Shown here in pieces: positions 53,976-63,961 of a stretch of 64,000 nucleotides of DNA (its first letter is position 1; every line of letters begins with the position of its first letter). The position numbers and the translations under genes are program-made. The notes beneath the pieces were generated by a model. That model saw only the letters and a list, made by a program, of their open reading frames with translations. It ran no database searches and was not told where the DNA came from. This DNA is from Shinisaurus crocodilurus (taxonomy: Eukaryota; Chordata; Lepidosauria; Squamata; Shinisauridae), in contig CM037878.1 of the NCBI GenBank assembly GCA_021292165.1, positions 239,535,546 to 239,599,545 on the forward strand, written 5' to 3'.

Positions 53976-54515
53976 GCTTGTTCTCTCATGGCAAAGGTCA
54001 CCACAGCCCATTTTATCCTCCCTCTCCTTGTTGTTTCACTTTTCCACTGACATCTATCCCCCTTTCACGCTCAGACTCTCAGAGGAGAGATTAGTTTCTA
54101 CTATAGTATTGATGTACAATGGGTAGCTGAACACAGCTGTAAGAATTAACATCATGCAACCTGGCCTTTCCCCCCTCTACTATAGCCATCTTTGTCATCC
54201 AAGAATTTGAAATTCTCAGAAAAAGCTCACCCAAACACATAATTAATTTTGAATAACTACATCCCCCAAAAGTATGTATGATGCTATGTGAGAGGGCCCT
54301 GCACTAACAGGATGAAACGCTGAATGGGACAGCCCAGCTGGCTCCACTGTGGCTCCTATTTGCTGTGCTAATGGTTGGGAAGCCCACATTTATTTTTGTT
54401 CTGCGAATGTGTAGCTTGTAGGGAGCAAACCAGGTGAATGAGCACATGTGATCTCCCCAATGCCCATTTGAGAATATACCTATCCTGTAGATTCTCCTTT
54501 GAACTGTCATTGTTA
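53976..54515. other. No recognisable feature (53976-54515)
   Basis: Nothing delimited. Confidence 0.3.
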
Positions 54516-54523
54516 AGTTCCTC

Positions 54524-55241
54524 CAGGCCAGCTCACCCATGAAGCAGGGTGAGGCACCCACATGAGCAGGACCGGTGCAAGGCAGTTTGGTGCCCTAGGC
54601 AAGATCAGATATTTAGCGCCCCCCCCTTCCCACTTGAGAGCGCTGTATTTTTTTCCCAAGGCGTTTCTGGCGCCCCCATTAGCCCTGTGCCCTAGGCAGC
54701 TGCCTAGTTGGCCTAATGGCAGCACCGGCCCTGCACATGAGGCGGTGGAGCTGGAAAATTGTGCTGCTCCCTGCCTCCAACCCAGCCCCAGCCCGGAGAG
54801 CCCACCACCTCCAGTGGATTCTCTAGAGAGCCCCGCTAGCCACTTTCCCACTATGGCATTTGCCACAGCAGCCGTCGGAGCTGTTTGGAGCATCTGCCGG
54901 CCCTCTGCTGCTGCTGGGGTTCTAGTGAAATCTCGGCATGTGGCAGACACCTCAGGATATCTCAGTCATGTGCTGAGATCTTGCAAGAGCCTGGAGCCAC
55001 TGAGATCTTCTCAACCCTCCTTCCCTGTCGCCACCAGCCCAGAGAGTCCACCGCCTTTCCTTCGTCACCGCGTGGGGGATCTCCAGGCTGGGGCTGCTGG
55101 TGGGAGAGAGGGAGGGTTGCAATGCGGTGGTGACAGCAGGAAGAGAGGGAGGGTTGCGCCGCCACCATAGGAGGGAGGTTTGCATAGCGGCAGCGGGAGT
55201 TCTTCTGCTTCAGGCGACAAGATTGCTGCTGCTGGGCCCGA
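54524..55241 (+). mobile_element. Outer hAT element, GC-rich, with 8-bp target duplication
   Basis: Starts CAGGCCAGCTCACC and ends CTGCTGGGCCCG. It is flanked by AGTTCCTC at 54516-54523 and 55242-55249, a perfect 8-bp duplication. The body has the AGGTGAGGCA...CAGGCGACA pattern of reptile hAT MITEs and a CpG-containing C/G-rich core. A second hAT element (54567-54733) has inserted near its left end. The frames on both strands (up to 202 codons) are low-complexity by-products of base composition. Confidence 0.9.
54567..54733 (+). mobile_element. Inner 167-bp hAT MITE with 8-bp target duplication
   Basis: Starts CAGGACCGGTGCAAGG and ends GCAGCACCGGCCCTG. It is flanked by CACATGAG at 54559-54566 and 54734-54741, perfect. 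The interior includes TTTGGTGCCCTAGGCAAGAT and CTAGGCAGCTGCCTAGTTGG. The same family is at 56280 and 60963. Confidence 0.95.
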
Positions 55242-55276
55242 GTTCCTCACTTCTAACAGTAACCAGTGCTACTCCT

Positions 55277-55303
55277 ATATATATATATATATATATATAT
55301 ATA
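55277..55303. repeat. (TA)n microsatellite
   Basis: Uninterrupted TA run. Confidence 0.92.
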
Positions 55304-56270
55304 GGCCTAAATCACAACCTGCTTACTGAAGAACAAAACAAACTGCACTGGATAGAAGAATGAAATTAAAACACAAGAACAGCCTGAGGGTGGCATTTTT
55401 AGCTCCAACCCAATGTAATAAAAACTTAAAAGTAACCCATTAGTACAGTCATGTTATTAACGGCTTTCCAAGACTATGAAAAAAGCATACACATTTTTAC
55501 TTAGTGCTGAACAAAATTTGCAAAGGGTAAACTGTGGCTTTTTGAAGAGACTTGGCTCTTGATTTCTTTAATACAGTGGATGGAGGCAAGTTTTAATTTG
55601 TTTGCTGATTGGGCCAGCCATATAATTTCTTGAACTCCTCAGTTATCAATGTTACAGATATTACTTCCACTAGGGAATGCCATTTCTCAGAGCCATACTG
55701 GGCAGCATCTTAACATTAGACCTAAGCAAACATTGTCCCATTTGACATCATTACGACTTGCACTGTGCTCTTTTCACAATGCAGTGTGGAGCAAAATAGG
55801 AAGGCATTGGGAGGCTGCCAGATATGTTAGGACTGCCTTTAAAGCAGCACCATTTACATGCTCCTGTCTTTTTTATATTGACACTTCCAGATCAGATATT
55901 TCACTACAAAAGGCTGAACCTGTGATTTTGCTTACACCTTTGAATATGTTACCCATCTGTTTTACAATTCAGATAAATGGTTTAGAGAAATCTCTTTAGC
56001 AAAGCAACATCTTTCAAATGAATTTTTTACAAGTTCTGATGCTTGCAAAGTGGTATTGTTTCGCCTTCAGTCTCGCTTAGCTCCTTTCCCTCCATGCTAT
56101 GTCCAACATATGCCTCATTTGTGTCTGGACAGGTTAAGATTAAAAATAAAAATAAAGAGTCCCTATGTTAGTAGGAAAACATGACATATGACGGGTATAC
56201 AGCCTCAGGGCTGGGGTCCGGATCAGGCCTGCCTGGGGTCCCGACTCCCAACCCAGTCCAATAGGGCTTC
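55304..56270. other. No recognisable gene (55304-56270)
   Basis: A 116-codon frame (55649-55999) has no domain or splice context. Otherwise AT-rich. Confidence 0.35.
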
Positions 56271-56279
56271 CCCAGGTGG

Positions 56280-57060
56280 CAGGACCGGTGCAGGGCAGTT
56301 TGGCGCCCCAGGCGAAAAAATATTTAGCGCCCCCCCTCTCCAAAGGAGAAAAAAAAAAAAAAACCTGCGCCGCCACCACCAACCTACCTTCCCCCCCGCC
56401 CTGGCTGCGGCTGCGGCGGCGGCTGCTGCTGCTGCTGCTGCTTCCTCCTCCTCCTCCTCCTCCTGAAGCGACGCGACGGGACCCCCGCGCTGTTTTTTGC
56501 CGGGGGAAACCATGGCAACAGGGCTGTTTAAGCCCTTCTGCCCTGGTTCCTCCCGCCAAAACAACGCGGGCGGGGCTCCGGAAGCGACGCGACGAAGGTA
56601 GGTGACGGGGGGGTTGGGGGGAGGCGCAGCGGCGAGCGGGCGAGCGAGCGAGCGGGCGGGTGGGTGGGTGGGGGGAAGCGCAGCGGCAGCGAGCGAGCGA
56701 GCGGGCAGGCAGGCGGGGGGAAGCGCAGCGGCAGCGAGCGGGTGGGCGGGGGGAGGCGCAGCGGCGAGCGAGCGGGCGGGTGGGTCGGTGGGCGGGGGGA
56801 GGCGCAGCGGCGAGCGAGCGGGCGGGTGGGTCGGTGGGCGGGGGGAGGCGCAGCGGCGAGCGAGGGAGGCGCAGCGGCGAGCGAGGGGAGGCGCGGCGGC
56901 GGCAGCAGGCAGGAGGGTGGGGAGGCGGAGGCCTGGCGGGGGCGGCGCAGCGGCAGCGAAGAGGAGCGCAGCGTTTCCGCGCCCTCTTCAGCCGCGCGCC
57001 CTCCTTCAGCCGCGCGCCCTAGGCAACCGCCTAGTTGGCCTAGCGGTAGCGCCGGCCCTG
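56280..57060 (+). mobile_element. 781-bp hAT element with CpG-rich tandem-repeat interior
   Basis: The ends CAGGACCGGTGCAGGGCAG and GTAGCGCCGGCCCTG match the 167-bp family at 54567. It is flanked by CCAGGTGG at 56272-56279 and 57061-57068, a perfect 8-bp duplication. Instead of the ~100-bp interior of its relatives it carries ~600 bp of G+C-rich, CpG-dense sequence with tandem copies of a ~46-bp unit (GGCGCAGCGGCGAGCGAGCG then GGCGGGTGGGTCGGTGGGC). Long frames on both strands follow from composition; no protein is supported. Confidence 0.92.
56600..56900. repeat. GC-rich tandem repeat inside the hAT element, ~46-bp unit
   Basis: AGGCGCAGCGGCGAGCGAGC recurs at about 56630, 56755, 56800 and 56846, with shortened copies to 56890. 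Two consecutive units near 56760-56850 are almost identical. Confidence 0.88.
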
Positions 57061-57340
57061 CCAGGTGGGCATGCCCCCTTCCTCTGGCCACACCCCCTTC
57101 CCCCAACCACTAGCCATTTGGTGGTGTTCTGGCTTTTGCTCAGGTTTTTTCCCCATTCTCAAAGTTTGAAATGCCTCTCCATCACACAGCATGTCCCCTC
57201 TGCCAAGGGGGACATACCCCTATCTCTTATTCAGACATGCCCCTATCTCTTATTCTGTTCCCAAACGAACAATGTGACCATGTAAATGCAGCAACTATAG
57301 ACTTTATTAATTCTTGTTACTGCACAAAGATTATTCAAGC

Positions 57341-57822
57341 CAGTAGCTGCAGGATCAGATTCACTTCTTGAGAATTGTAGTAAGTAGCTGCAGGATAAGG
57401 AGGAGCATATCTGGATCAATGCTGGTAAGTAGCTGCAGGACTCAAGATGAAAAGTCAAGACTGAGGTAGGTAGCTGCAGCACCAAGATGGATGATCACAG
57501 GGTGATACAGGCAAGTATCTGCAGAATCAGGATAAATGTCCTGAGAACAAGGTAAGTATCTGCAGGATCAGACTCAATGCCTATAGTATAATACAGGTAA
57601 GTATTGACAGGATCAGGATGAAGGCCAACTGTGTGGTAAGTAACCACAGGGTTACAGTGAATGTCCTTTGAGTAATAAGGGTAAGTACTTACTTAAGGCT
57701 TACCTACTTACCTTTATTGCTCTATGGATGTTCACCCTAACCCTGCAGGTCAGGATCAGAGAGAATGCCCACAGAACAATGTTAGACATAGATAAGTAGC
57801 TATAGAGTCAGGATGATCTGTC
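57341..57822. repeat. Minisatellite with GTAAGTA-CTGCAGGATCAGGAT units
   Basis: Unit starts (G)TAAGTAGCTGCAGG or variants at about 57339, 57380, 57425, 57466, 57511, 57552, 57597, 57636 and 57681, i.e. alternating spacings of about 41 and 45 bp. This implies an ~86-bp dimeric unit. At about 57700-57745 one unit is inverted (CTTACCTACTTACC...CCCTGCAGG); a last degenerate unit is at 57793. Confidence 0.88.
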
Positions 57823-58439
57823 ACTGAGCTTGCTACAGAACTGAGCAAGTATTTTCTTGTCCACTTGTCCTTGTGTGTTCCTGAGTACACTAGAAAGTCT
57901 CTCCTATGCTTCCTAGCAGCCATTCCTCTGCTTCAGCTCCTTGGCCTTCTAAGGAGCCAGCTACACTTTCCCCCTTCTTACTACCCACTTTTCAACTTTC
58001 CATTGCCCTTTCCAGCCATTCCTCCTACACTACTACCCTTTACCCAACTCCACCTTTCTTCTTTCTGCTCTACACTTCTCACATTCAGGCTTTTATCCTA
58101 TGCCTCTGACCCGCCTCCTCCTCTTTCAGAGTCTTTGAGCCATTTAAAGAGCCCCTGCCCTAATTCCATTTCCTCCTGTTAACCAGTCCTTGCTGAGGCT
58201 GGCTACCATTGCTGGGCAACCAATAACACCTGCGGGGTGATATAGCAACCCTGATGGCTCTTCAGGCTCAATTACTGCGAAGAAGAGCCTTAAGCTAAAA
58301 TATGCTGCTATTTCTGGTATTTTGGACCCAACCCCTTTGCTTTTGGCCCTGCCCAGTCAGCCCTGCCCACCACTGGAGTGCAGCCCCTGAGAGCTTCTCT
58401 GAAATTGAATTAAAGCCCAGTTTCCCCCCCCCCCCCAAT
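57823..58439. other. No supportable gene (57823-58439)
   Basis: A C/T-rich stretch at 57940-58170 gives 105- and 67-codon frames of biased composition. C-run at 58426-58437. Confidence 0.35.
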
Positions 58440-58627
58440 AACCACCCAGAGAGCAGCAGGTGATGAGGGCATCAGCGTAGCAGATTTTATTCCTGTAGTT
58501 TTGTTGGTGCAATGATTTAAGTGAGCTTGAAATGCACAACTGCAGATGCGCAGAGTATTTTCTGTTTATCAGGGTTGGCAAGCACCTAACATACAAGGAA
58601 TGTAGAAGCAGTTGTAAAGCATGGGAC
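58440..58627 (+). repeat. Unclassified ~190-bp interspersed repeat, copy 2
   Basis: Collinear with 26114-26302 from AGAGAGCAGCAGGTGATGAG to GTAGAAGCAGTTGTAAAGCA. About one base in five differs by eye, so it is an old family. Confidence 0.7.
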
Positions 58628-58652
58628 AACAGCTGTGGGGATAGGGACGTCA

Positions 58653-58873
58653 GTTGAGAGCCAGTCTGGTGTAGTGGGGAGACCTGGGTTCAAGCCCCCA
58701 CTCAGCCATGAAGCTCACTGGGTGACTTTGGGCTAGTCGCTGACTCTCAGCCTAACCTACCTCACAGGGTTGTTCTGAGGATAAAATGGAGAGGAGGAGG
58801 ACCATGTACACCACCTTGGGTTCCTTGCAAGAGGAAAAAAGGCGGGATATAAATGTAACAAACAAACAAACAA
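58653..58873 (+). mobile_element. tRNA-derived SINE with L2-type tail
   Basis: GAGAGCCAGTCTGGTGTAGT (head), a short deletion, GGGTTCAAGCCC (B box), CACTGGGTGACTTTGGGCTA, CCTCACAGGGTTGTTCTGAG, and tail TTGGGTTCCTTGCAAGAGGA then GGCGGGATATAAATG plus an ACAA repeat. Confidence 0.9.
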
Positions 58874-58885
58874 GAAATGTTTGTA

Positions 58886-59055
58886 TCATGGATTTCATAA
58901 ATCATAGAGTTGGAAGGAGCCTAGAAGGCTATTGAGTCCAACCCCCTGCTCAATGCAGGAAACTAGAGGAGGGGTCTCCCATCCAAGTAATAACCAGGCC
59001 TGACCCTGCTTAGCTTTCCATGCTCAGACAAGCTGAGCCAGCGTGAGCCAGTGCT
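58886..59055 (-). mobile_element. 5S rRNA-derived SINE with CR1-type tail, copy D
   Basis: Minus-strand copy: TCATAGAGTTGGAAGGAGCC, GAGGGGTCTCCCATCCAAGT, AACCAGGCCTGACCCTGCTT, AGCTTTCCATGCTCAGACAA. The tail octamers are partly eroded (TCATGGATTTCATAAATCAT). Confidence 0.9.
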
Positions 59056-59088
59056 GGAAACTGAAGTAACACACAAGAGCCGCCCAAA

Positions 59089-59104
59089 GTGGGGGGGGGG
59101 GGGG
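59089..59104. repeat. Poly-G tract
   Basis: Homopolymer of about 15; its length may be unreliable. Confidence 0.8.
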
Positions 59105-59551
59105 AAGCATAAAACCCTTTATTTAGTTCATGATCTAAAATTACCTAGCTGCACCCCACCACTGCAACCAACCCTCCTCTCCATGCACCCATGCTTTGAA
59201 TATCTGTACAGGACTTTTATGAACAAATAAATTCAGAAACATAGCATAGCCCTCCTAGCAGGAGTTGTAATAGCCATAAATAGGGACACTGCTCTGTTTT
59301 CTGTGTATTGCATTGTCAGTCACTCTGTATAAGCAGTAATAGCTGAAGCCGAGTGATGAGCCGTTTCATGTCCAGAGGCAGCAACACTATTTAGTGAGGG
59401 CAGCACATCCGTGATGATTCACTAGGAGCACCAGTGTTTCCTGGTTCAGCACACTAAATGACTACAGTGATAAAAAAAAAAATGTACTAGATTTGCATGC
59501 CAGTGGCCCAATTCCTTTTGCTTAAAGGAGAATGTTGTGACTGATTCACAG
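59105..59551. other. No recognisable feature (59105-59551)
   Basis: Nothing delimited. Confidence 0.3.
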
Positions 59552-60403
59552 TGAGCAGGTTTGCATGTCATGCCAACCCACTCTGGCAATAAGCCACGGT
59601 GGGTTGGCTGTTCTGCAAACAACCCACAGTGAGCCCGACAGACTATTGGGCTCATGTGGGTGGTTTGTTCCCTTCCTCCCCCTCCTTCCCCCTAGTTCCT
59701 CCAGGTGGTATCCCAGGGGACACCATGAAAGGATCAAGTTGTCTCCCCCTTCCCTTCCATGATCGTGAGCCAATTTCAGCTCACCGTGACTTTTTTGCAG
59801 TTTAAAATATTTTTCCCCAGAGATTGTGAAAGCTGGCGTGACAGCCAGCTTTCACGATCCCTGTTTTGACAGCCACTGACAGCCCCTTCAAAGTGCCCAA
59901 GTGGCTCCAAATACATTTCCCGCCCCACTTTGGTTTTTCTTGACAACTGTCAGAAGGCGAGCTGTCAAGAAAGACCAAAGGCGCAAGGGATCTTTGGCTG
60001 TGAAAATGGGGTTTGAGGGGATTTACACCCCCTTCAAAGCAAGATCCACATATTCCCCCCCCCCTTTAGTTCCTATCAGGGTGAACATTTTGCAGTTTGT
60101 CCCAAGCCTCTAGGTGCTTGGGAAAGTGCAAATCTTCACACACCCCTTTTTTCTAGGGAAAAGGAGTTCTGACAGCCAGCTGTCAGCTTTGAGAGATCGC
60201 AGTGGGTAGCGGGGGGGGGGGGACTTGTTCCTCCCGCAGTGTCCCCTGGGATACCTATGGGAGGACCGAGGGGAGAGGAGAGGCCAACAACCCACGGTGA
60301 GCCCAATTGTCTGTCTGGCTCACCATGAGTTGTTTCACACACAGCCAACACACCGTGGATTATTACCAGGGTGGGTTAGCCGCGTGACATGCGAATGCAC
60401 TCA
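59552..60403. mobile_element. ~850-bp DNA transposon-like element with ~29-bp TIRs (50529 family)
   Basis: The left end TGAGCAGGTTTGCATGTCAT then GCCAACCCA and right end TGGGTTAGCCGCGTGACATG then CGAATGCACTCA are inverted repeats. The interior has AACCCACAGTGAGCCC and its inverse, and GAAAGCTGGCGTGACAGCCA then GCTTTCACGATCC hairpins, as in 50529. No transposase and no clear flanking duplication. Confidence 0.72.
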
Positions 60404-60548
60404 TTGGGTTGGATCTTCCAAACTTAGTCATACTTAAAGTAGGCCCATTGAAATCCATGGGACTTAAGTTGCTCATGACAGACATAAGCTCCATGGATTC
60501 AATGGTTCTACTCTAAGCATGACTAAGTCTGGCAGATCCAACTCATTG
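60404..60548. mobile_element. Palindromic MITE
   Basis: The left arm TTGGATCTTCCAAACTTAGT then CATACTTAAAGTAG pairs with TACTCTAAGCATGACTAAGT then CTGGCAGATCCAA. The centre CCATGGGACTTAAG and CTCCATGGATTCAATGG is also inverted. Confidence 0.78.
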
Positions 60549-60962
60549 ATAGTGCTATAATTATGAAGTGTAAAAGGGTAACTATAGAAAACACTCTTAA
60601 TGGATACTACTTTTTTGGCAATTTAATCTTAAGTATGTTAAGAATGGCTCCTTAAACCTTCTGACAATTTTCTCCCCCACTCCTCACAATCAGAAATCTA
60701 AAATGGCACTTTTGGCCAGAGAAAAAGCTTTAAAATGAAAACAGAGCATACTGTTTCATGGTTCATCCATGATTGGAGGATGAAGCGAAGTCATTTAAAG
60801 GAGGCATTTATAGCAGATAGTTGGAAGTTTGTTTGTTTGTTACATTTACAACTGAGAATGGCATTTTGGGCTACAATCCTGTACAATCATTTCTGAGTAG
60901 ACATGTAGGATTGCACTTAGTCACCCAATAATAGTACCAGTTCCAAGGCTTCTGGGGGGAGG
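60549..60962. other. No recognisable gene (60549-60962)
   Basis: A half-site of the 17885-type palindrome at about 60878-60917 (GTAGACATGTAGGATTGCAC). Confidence 0.4.
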
Positions 60963-61126
60963 CAGGACCGGTGCAAGGCAGTTTGGTGCCCTAGGCAAGA
61001 TCAGATATTTAGCGCGCCCCCTTCCTACTTGAGAGTGCTGTATTTTTTTTCAAGGCGTTTCTGGCGCCCCGTTTAGCCCTGCGCCCTAGGCAGCTGCCTA
61101 GTTGGCCTAATGGTAGCACCGGCCCG
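60963..61126 (+). mobile_element. hAT MITE, third copy of the 54567 family
   Basis: Starts CAGGACCGGTGCAAGG and ends GTAGCACCGGCCCG (one base of the CCCTG end lost). Flanked by GGGGGAGG on the left and a G-rich copy of it on the right (about 61129-61136). The interior is nearly identical to 54567-54733. Confidence 0.9.
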
Positions 61127-61535
61127 GGGGGGGAGGGGCTTGGAAAAGATACTCTCAGTGCCCCCCCCCCCCCCCGAGTGCAGCCACCTTTTCTCCTCAC
61201 CAATGTTGTTGTTGTTGGTCCATTTGCTTGCCTCTCCTTCTGGGTCCGAACCACACCACACCACCCCCCAGAGGGAGAGAACAAGGCGTGCAGTGGTTAC
61301 TACTCCTTCTCCTTGCTCTTCTGACTGTTTGCTTGATCCACATTCCATGATCAGGCAATATCTTTATTAGGGCCAAAACCAAAACACACACAATTATGAG
61401 CAAGTTTAACAAGAGTTCTCCAGAACTCTTTATCAGCCTGGGTGTTTAGCAAAGCTGGAGTGGGAGAGGGATAGAGACGCAGGGAAGCTGACTTGATATA
61501 AAGCAGCAAAGTCTGTATTCGGTGAAAGTCTAAAG
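61127..61535. other. No recognisable gene (61127-61535)
   Basis: C-run at 61160-61174, otherwise nothing delimited. Confidence 0.3.
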
Positions 61536-61847
61536 CAGGGGGTCTTGATTCTTGAACCTCTTTCAGCCCAGGAGCTAGATTCAATTTCCAAGAAGCTCTT
61601 GGGGGCCATATTACAGTGGTGACTGGGACAAAAGGACAAATGGAGTGGGTCCAAAATACCAAAACGACCAACATATTTTTGCTTAAAGTAACTAAGCCTT
61701 AGGAGAAGCATTTCAACCTTTTAGAATGGGGGGAAATGCACAAAAAACCAGGGAACCGCCAGATGAACAGCAGTCAGGTGGGGACTGGGGAGAGGGTGGG
61801 GCCAGGTGAAGGGGTGTGGCCTGTGGTCCTGAGGTTCTGCACTCCTA
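61536..61847. mobile_element. hAT-like MITE (312 bp) with 8-bp target duplication
   Basis: Starts CAGGGGGTCTTGATTC and ends GAGGTTCTGCACTCCTA. Flanked by GTCTAAAG (61528-61535) and GTCTAAAT (61848-61855), 7 of 8 matching. The same end type is at 28031-28147. Confidence 0.68.
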
Positions 61848-61911
61848 GTCTAAATGATGTAGCAGAATGCACAGTCATGTACATTAAACTCATTTAAATG
61901 TATTCATCCCT

Positions 61912-62056
61912 CTTGGTCTGAATGAGAACCAAGTTTTTCAACAGAGGCTGGATGCCCACCTATCAGGGGTGCCATAGTCAGATGTGGATTTCCTGCATCA
62001 GCAGTAAATTGGACAAGATGACTTCTAAGATCCCTTCCAACTCCATGATTCTTACT
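61912..62056 (+). mobile_element. CR1 3' end
   Basis: CAACAGAGGCTGGATGCCCA then CCTATCAGGGGTGCCATAGT, GATTTCCTGCATCAGCAG and CCCTTCCAACTCCATGATTC is a classic CR1 terminus. Confidence 0.88.
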
Positions 62057-63959
62057 GGATTGAACTCCACAATAATATCAAATGAATGTACCAACTCCTG
62101 GTGTTGTTGTTTGTTTGTTTTTAAATCCATTCTCGCTGTTTCTTCTTAGTGCACAGGCTGCAGCATTTCAAATTGCTCTTTGTTGTCATTCTGTCATCCC
62201 GTTTTGTCTCCACGCTACAGTTTTCCTAACCAGACGCTGTGCTTTTGCAATTTCTCTCTCTGGTTGTCCTAAGGGGGTTCTATCAAAAGCCTCAGTAAAG
62301 ACAGCCTCGTCTCAGGGCCCAGGAGCTTTACATAAGCAATGCCCATTAGCGTTAATGGAAGAGGCTTGCATATAAGTCTCTCAGGCGAAGATGGGAGAAT
62401 AGACCCGAGGGTATATATACGCATGCATCAGTGCCGGAGTTCTTATCAGATAAATGGGGGGAGATGCATTTTTGCACCTGCTTGTGTTCTGCTTCTTGGC
62501 CTCCCAGAAGAAGCTTCTGGCACACACGGCAAATCAAGAAGAAGCAAAATCCATTGTAATACATCTAGTTAAGTGTATCCTACACCGGTAGAATCCAGGG
62601 CGGTATTTAAGAACATTCAGCGCTGGGGACTTCAGGCAGTGCAGCGGGTAATAATTGTCAAGCAGGAGCCGGTAGTCTCTCTCTGCTGCCTGTCTTGCTG
62701 TGTGCTTTGTGTTCCTGTTCAGCACCGTAGGATATTTATTTCACTATGCAAGCTAGATTGGCCGGACCACAGTCCCATTCCCTCCCTCACCCTGACAGTT
62801 TTCTTGGAAATCGGCCAAATCTTTGCCAGGCTAGAGAATTAGGCTAGTCACAGGAGGCAGCAGTGGTTGCTCTTTGCTGTTAACTTGGCTCTGTGATATT
62901 CATGATCCCAACCTGATTGATCCATGAATTAGCCCTGGCTAGCTGGCGTGTGAAGAGTGGTCGCGAGGTGCGTTTGATTTCCACACCAGCATCTCCTCCT
63001 GTAATGTTATACCAGTATTAAACAGTTGTAAATGTCGGTGGATTGGAATTTGGAACTCTCTGTATCATGGAACACTTTACACTTACAGCTTTTGCCAAAA
63101 TAAAAATAAAAAGGCATACAAAAATAAAACAGTCATAAATACTGAGTAATATTCTTGTACAATATAAAATGATTTTTAAAAAGAACCAACTATATCTGTG
63201 GAATCCTCTCTTCCACAGTTGAACGTATAAAACGCTCCAACAGAGTATATTACAAAGGATGAATCACTGCTTAATAACCAGAACAGGCTCCCCCCCCCAC
63301 TTTTAGCAGACCTCATATTTAAATGTTTAGCAGTTCAAGCAATTTCTTTCAAAGCTTTGTACAGCAGACCCTTTAACACATAACGTAGTAGATCTTCTTT
63401 TTCATCCAATTCATATGGACATTTATCTTGAAAAGAAATTTGGTTCCAAAATTACACCAGTTTGCATCTGACTAAAATGCAGGCAATTAAGGCTTCCCTT
63501 AGTTTAAAATTTAAAATGGTTGTTAACTAATATATCAATGCAAAGGGATACTTGAAACATGACAGAATGGAGGTAGTACTGTGGCAAATTAACTGTTGAC
63601 ATGCCATGCTTGCTAGTCTCTGTTCCTGTCCACATGATTCAGCATCGTGAACGAATGAGGACAAGAGCAACCAGAGTCACCCGACAGAAGCTCTGGCTGC
63701 ACAACAGGCAGGATTCCAACAGGTGACATGTTGCCTTGGCAAGATATGCAGTGAGGGCAAAAAGGCTCAAACCTGTTGAATTTCTGCTTGCCTGGTTGCT
63801 GTTAACAGCACAGAACCTCTGGCAAGAAAGAGCACAGCTGTGAGTCATGCTAAGCAGTTCAGCGGTGCAAGTGTTGCTCTTTGCCCCCAAGTTAATGCCC
63901 TTGCCTTCTAGTCCCCTTGCTCCATCAGTATAATAAAAGAAGAACAGCCCGTGAAAAAG
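62057..63959. other. Repeat-poor stretch with no recognisable gene (62057-63959)
   Basis: The longest stretch here without any repeat I recognise. It has AT-rich AAATAAAAATAAAAAGG runs near 63100-63130 and several short frames, the longest 111 codons (63639-63974, minus), none with a domain. It could be unique intergenic, UTR or regulatory DNA; the sequence alone does not decide. Confidence 0.35.
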
Positions 63960-63961
63960 AC

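Noticed and set aside
54562..55170. 202-codon frame
   Set aside because: It crosses the boundary between the inner and outer hAT elements, so it cannot be an ancestral gene.
56140..57285. Frames of up to 227 codons around the CpG-rich block
   Set aside because: They read tandem GC repeats (Gly/Arg/Ala runs) inside a hAT element bounded by target duplications. No plausible protein.
57341..57822. Array considered as a CRISPR or a satellite centromere unit
   Set aside because: Units are directly adjacent and degenerate with only about ten copies. It is a minisatellite.
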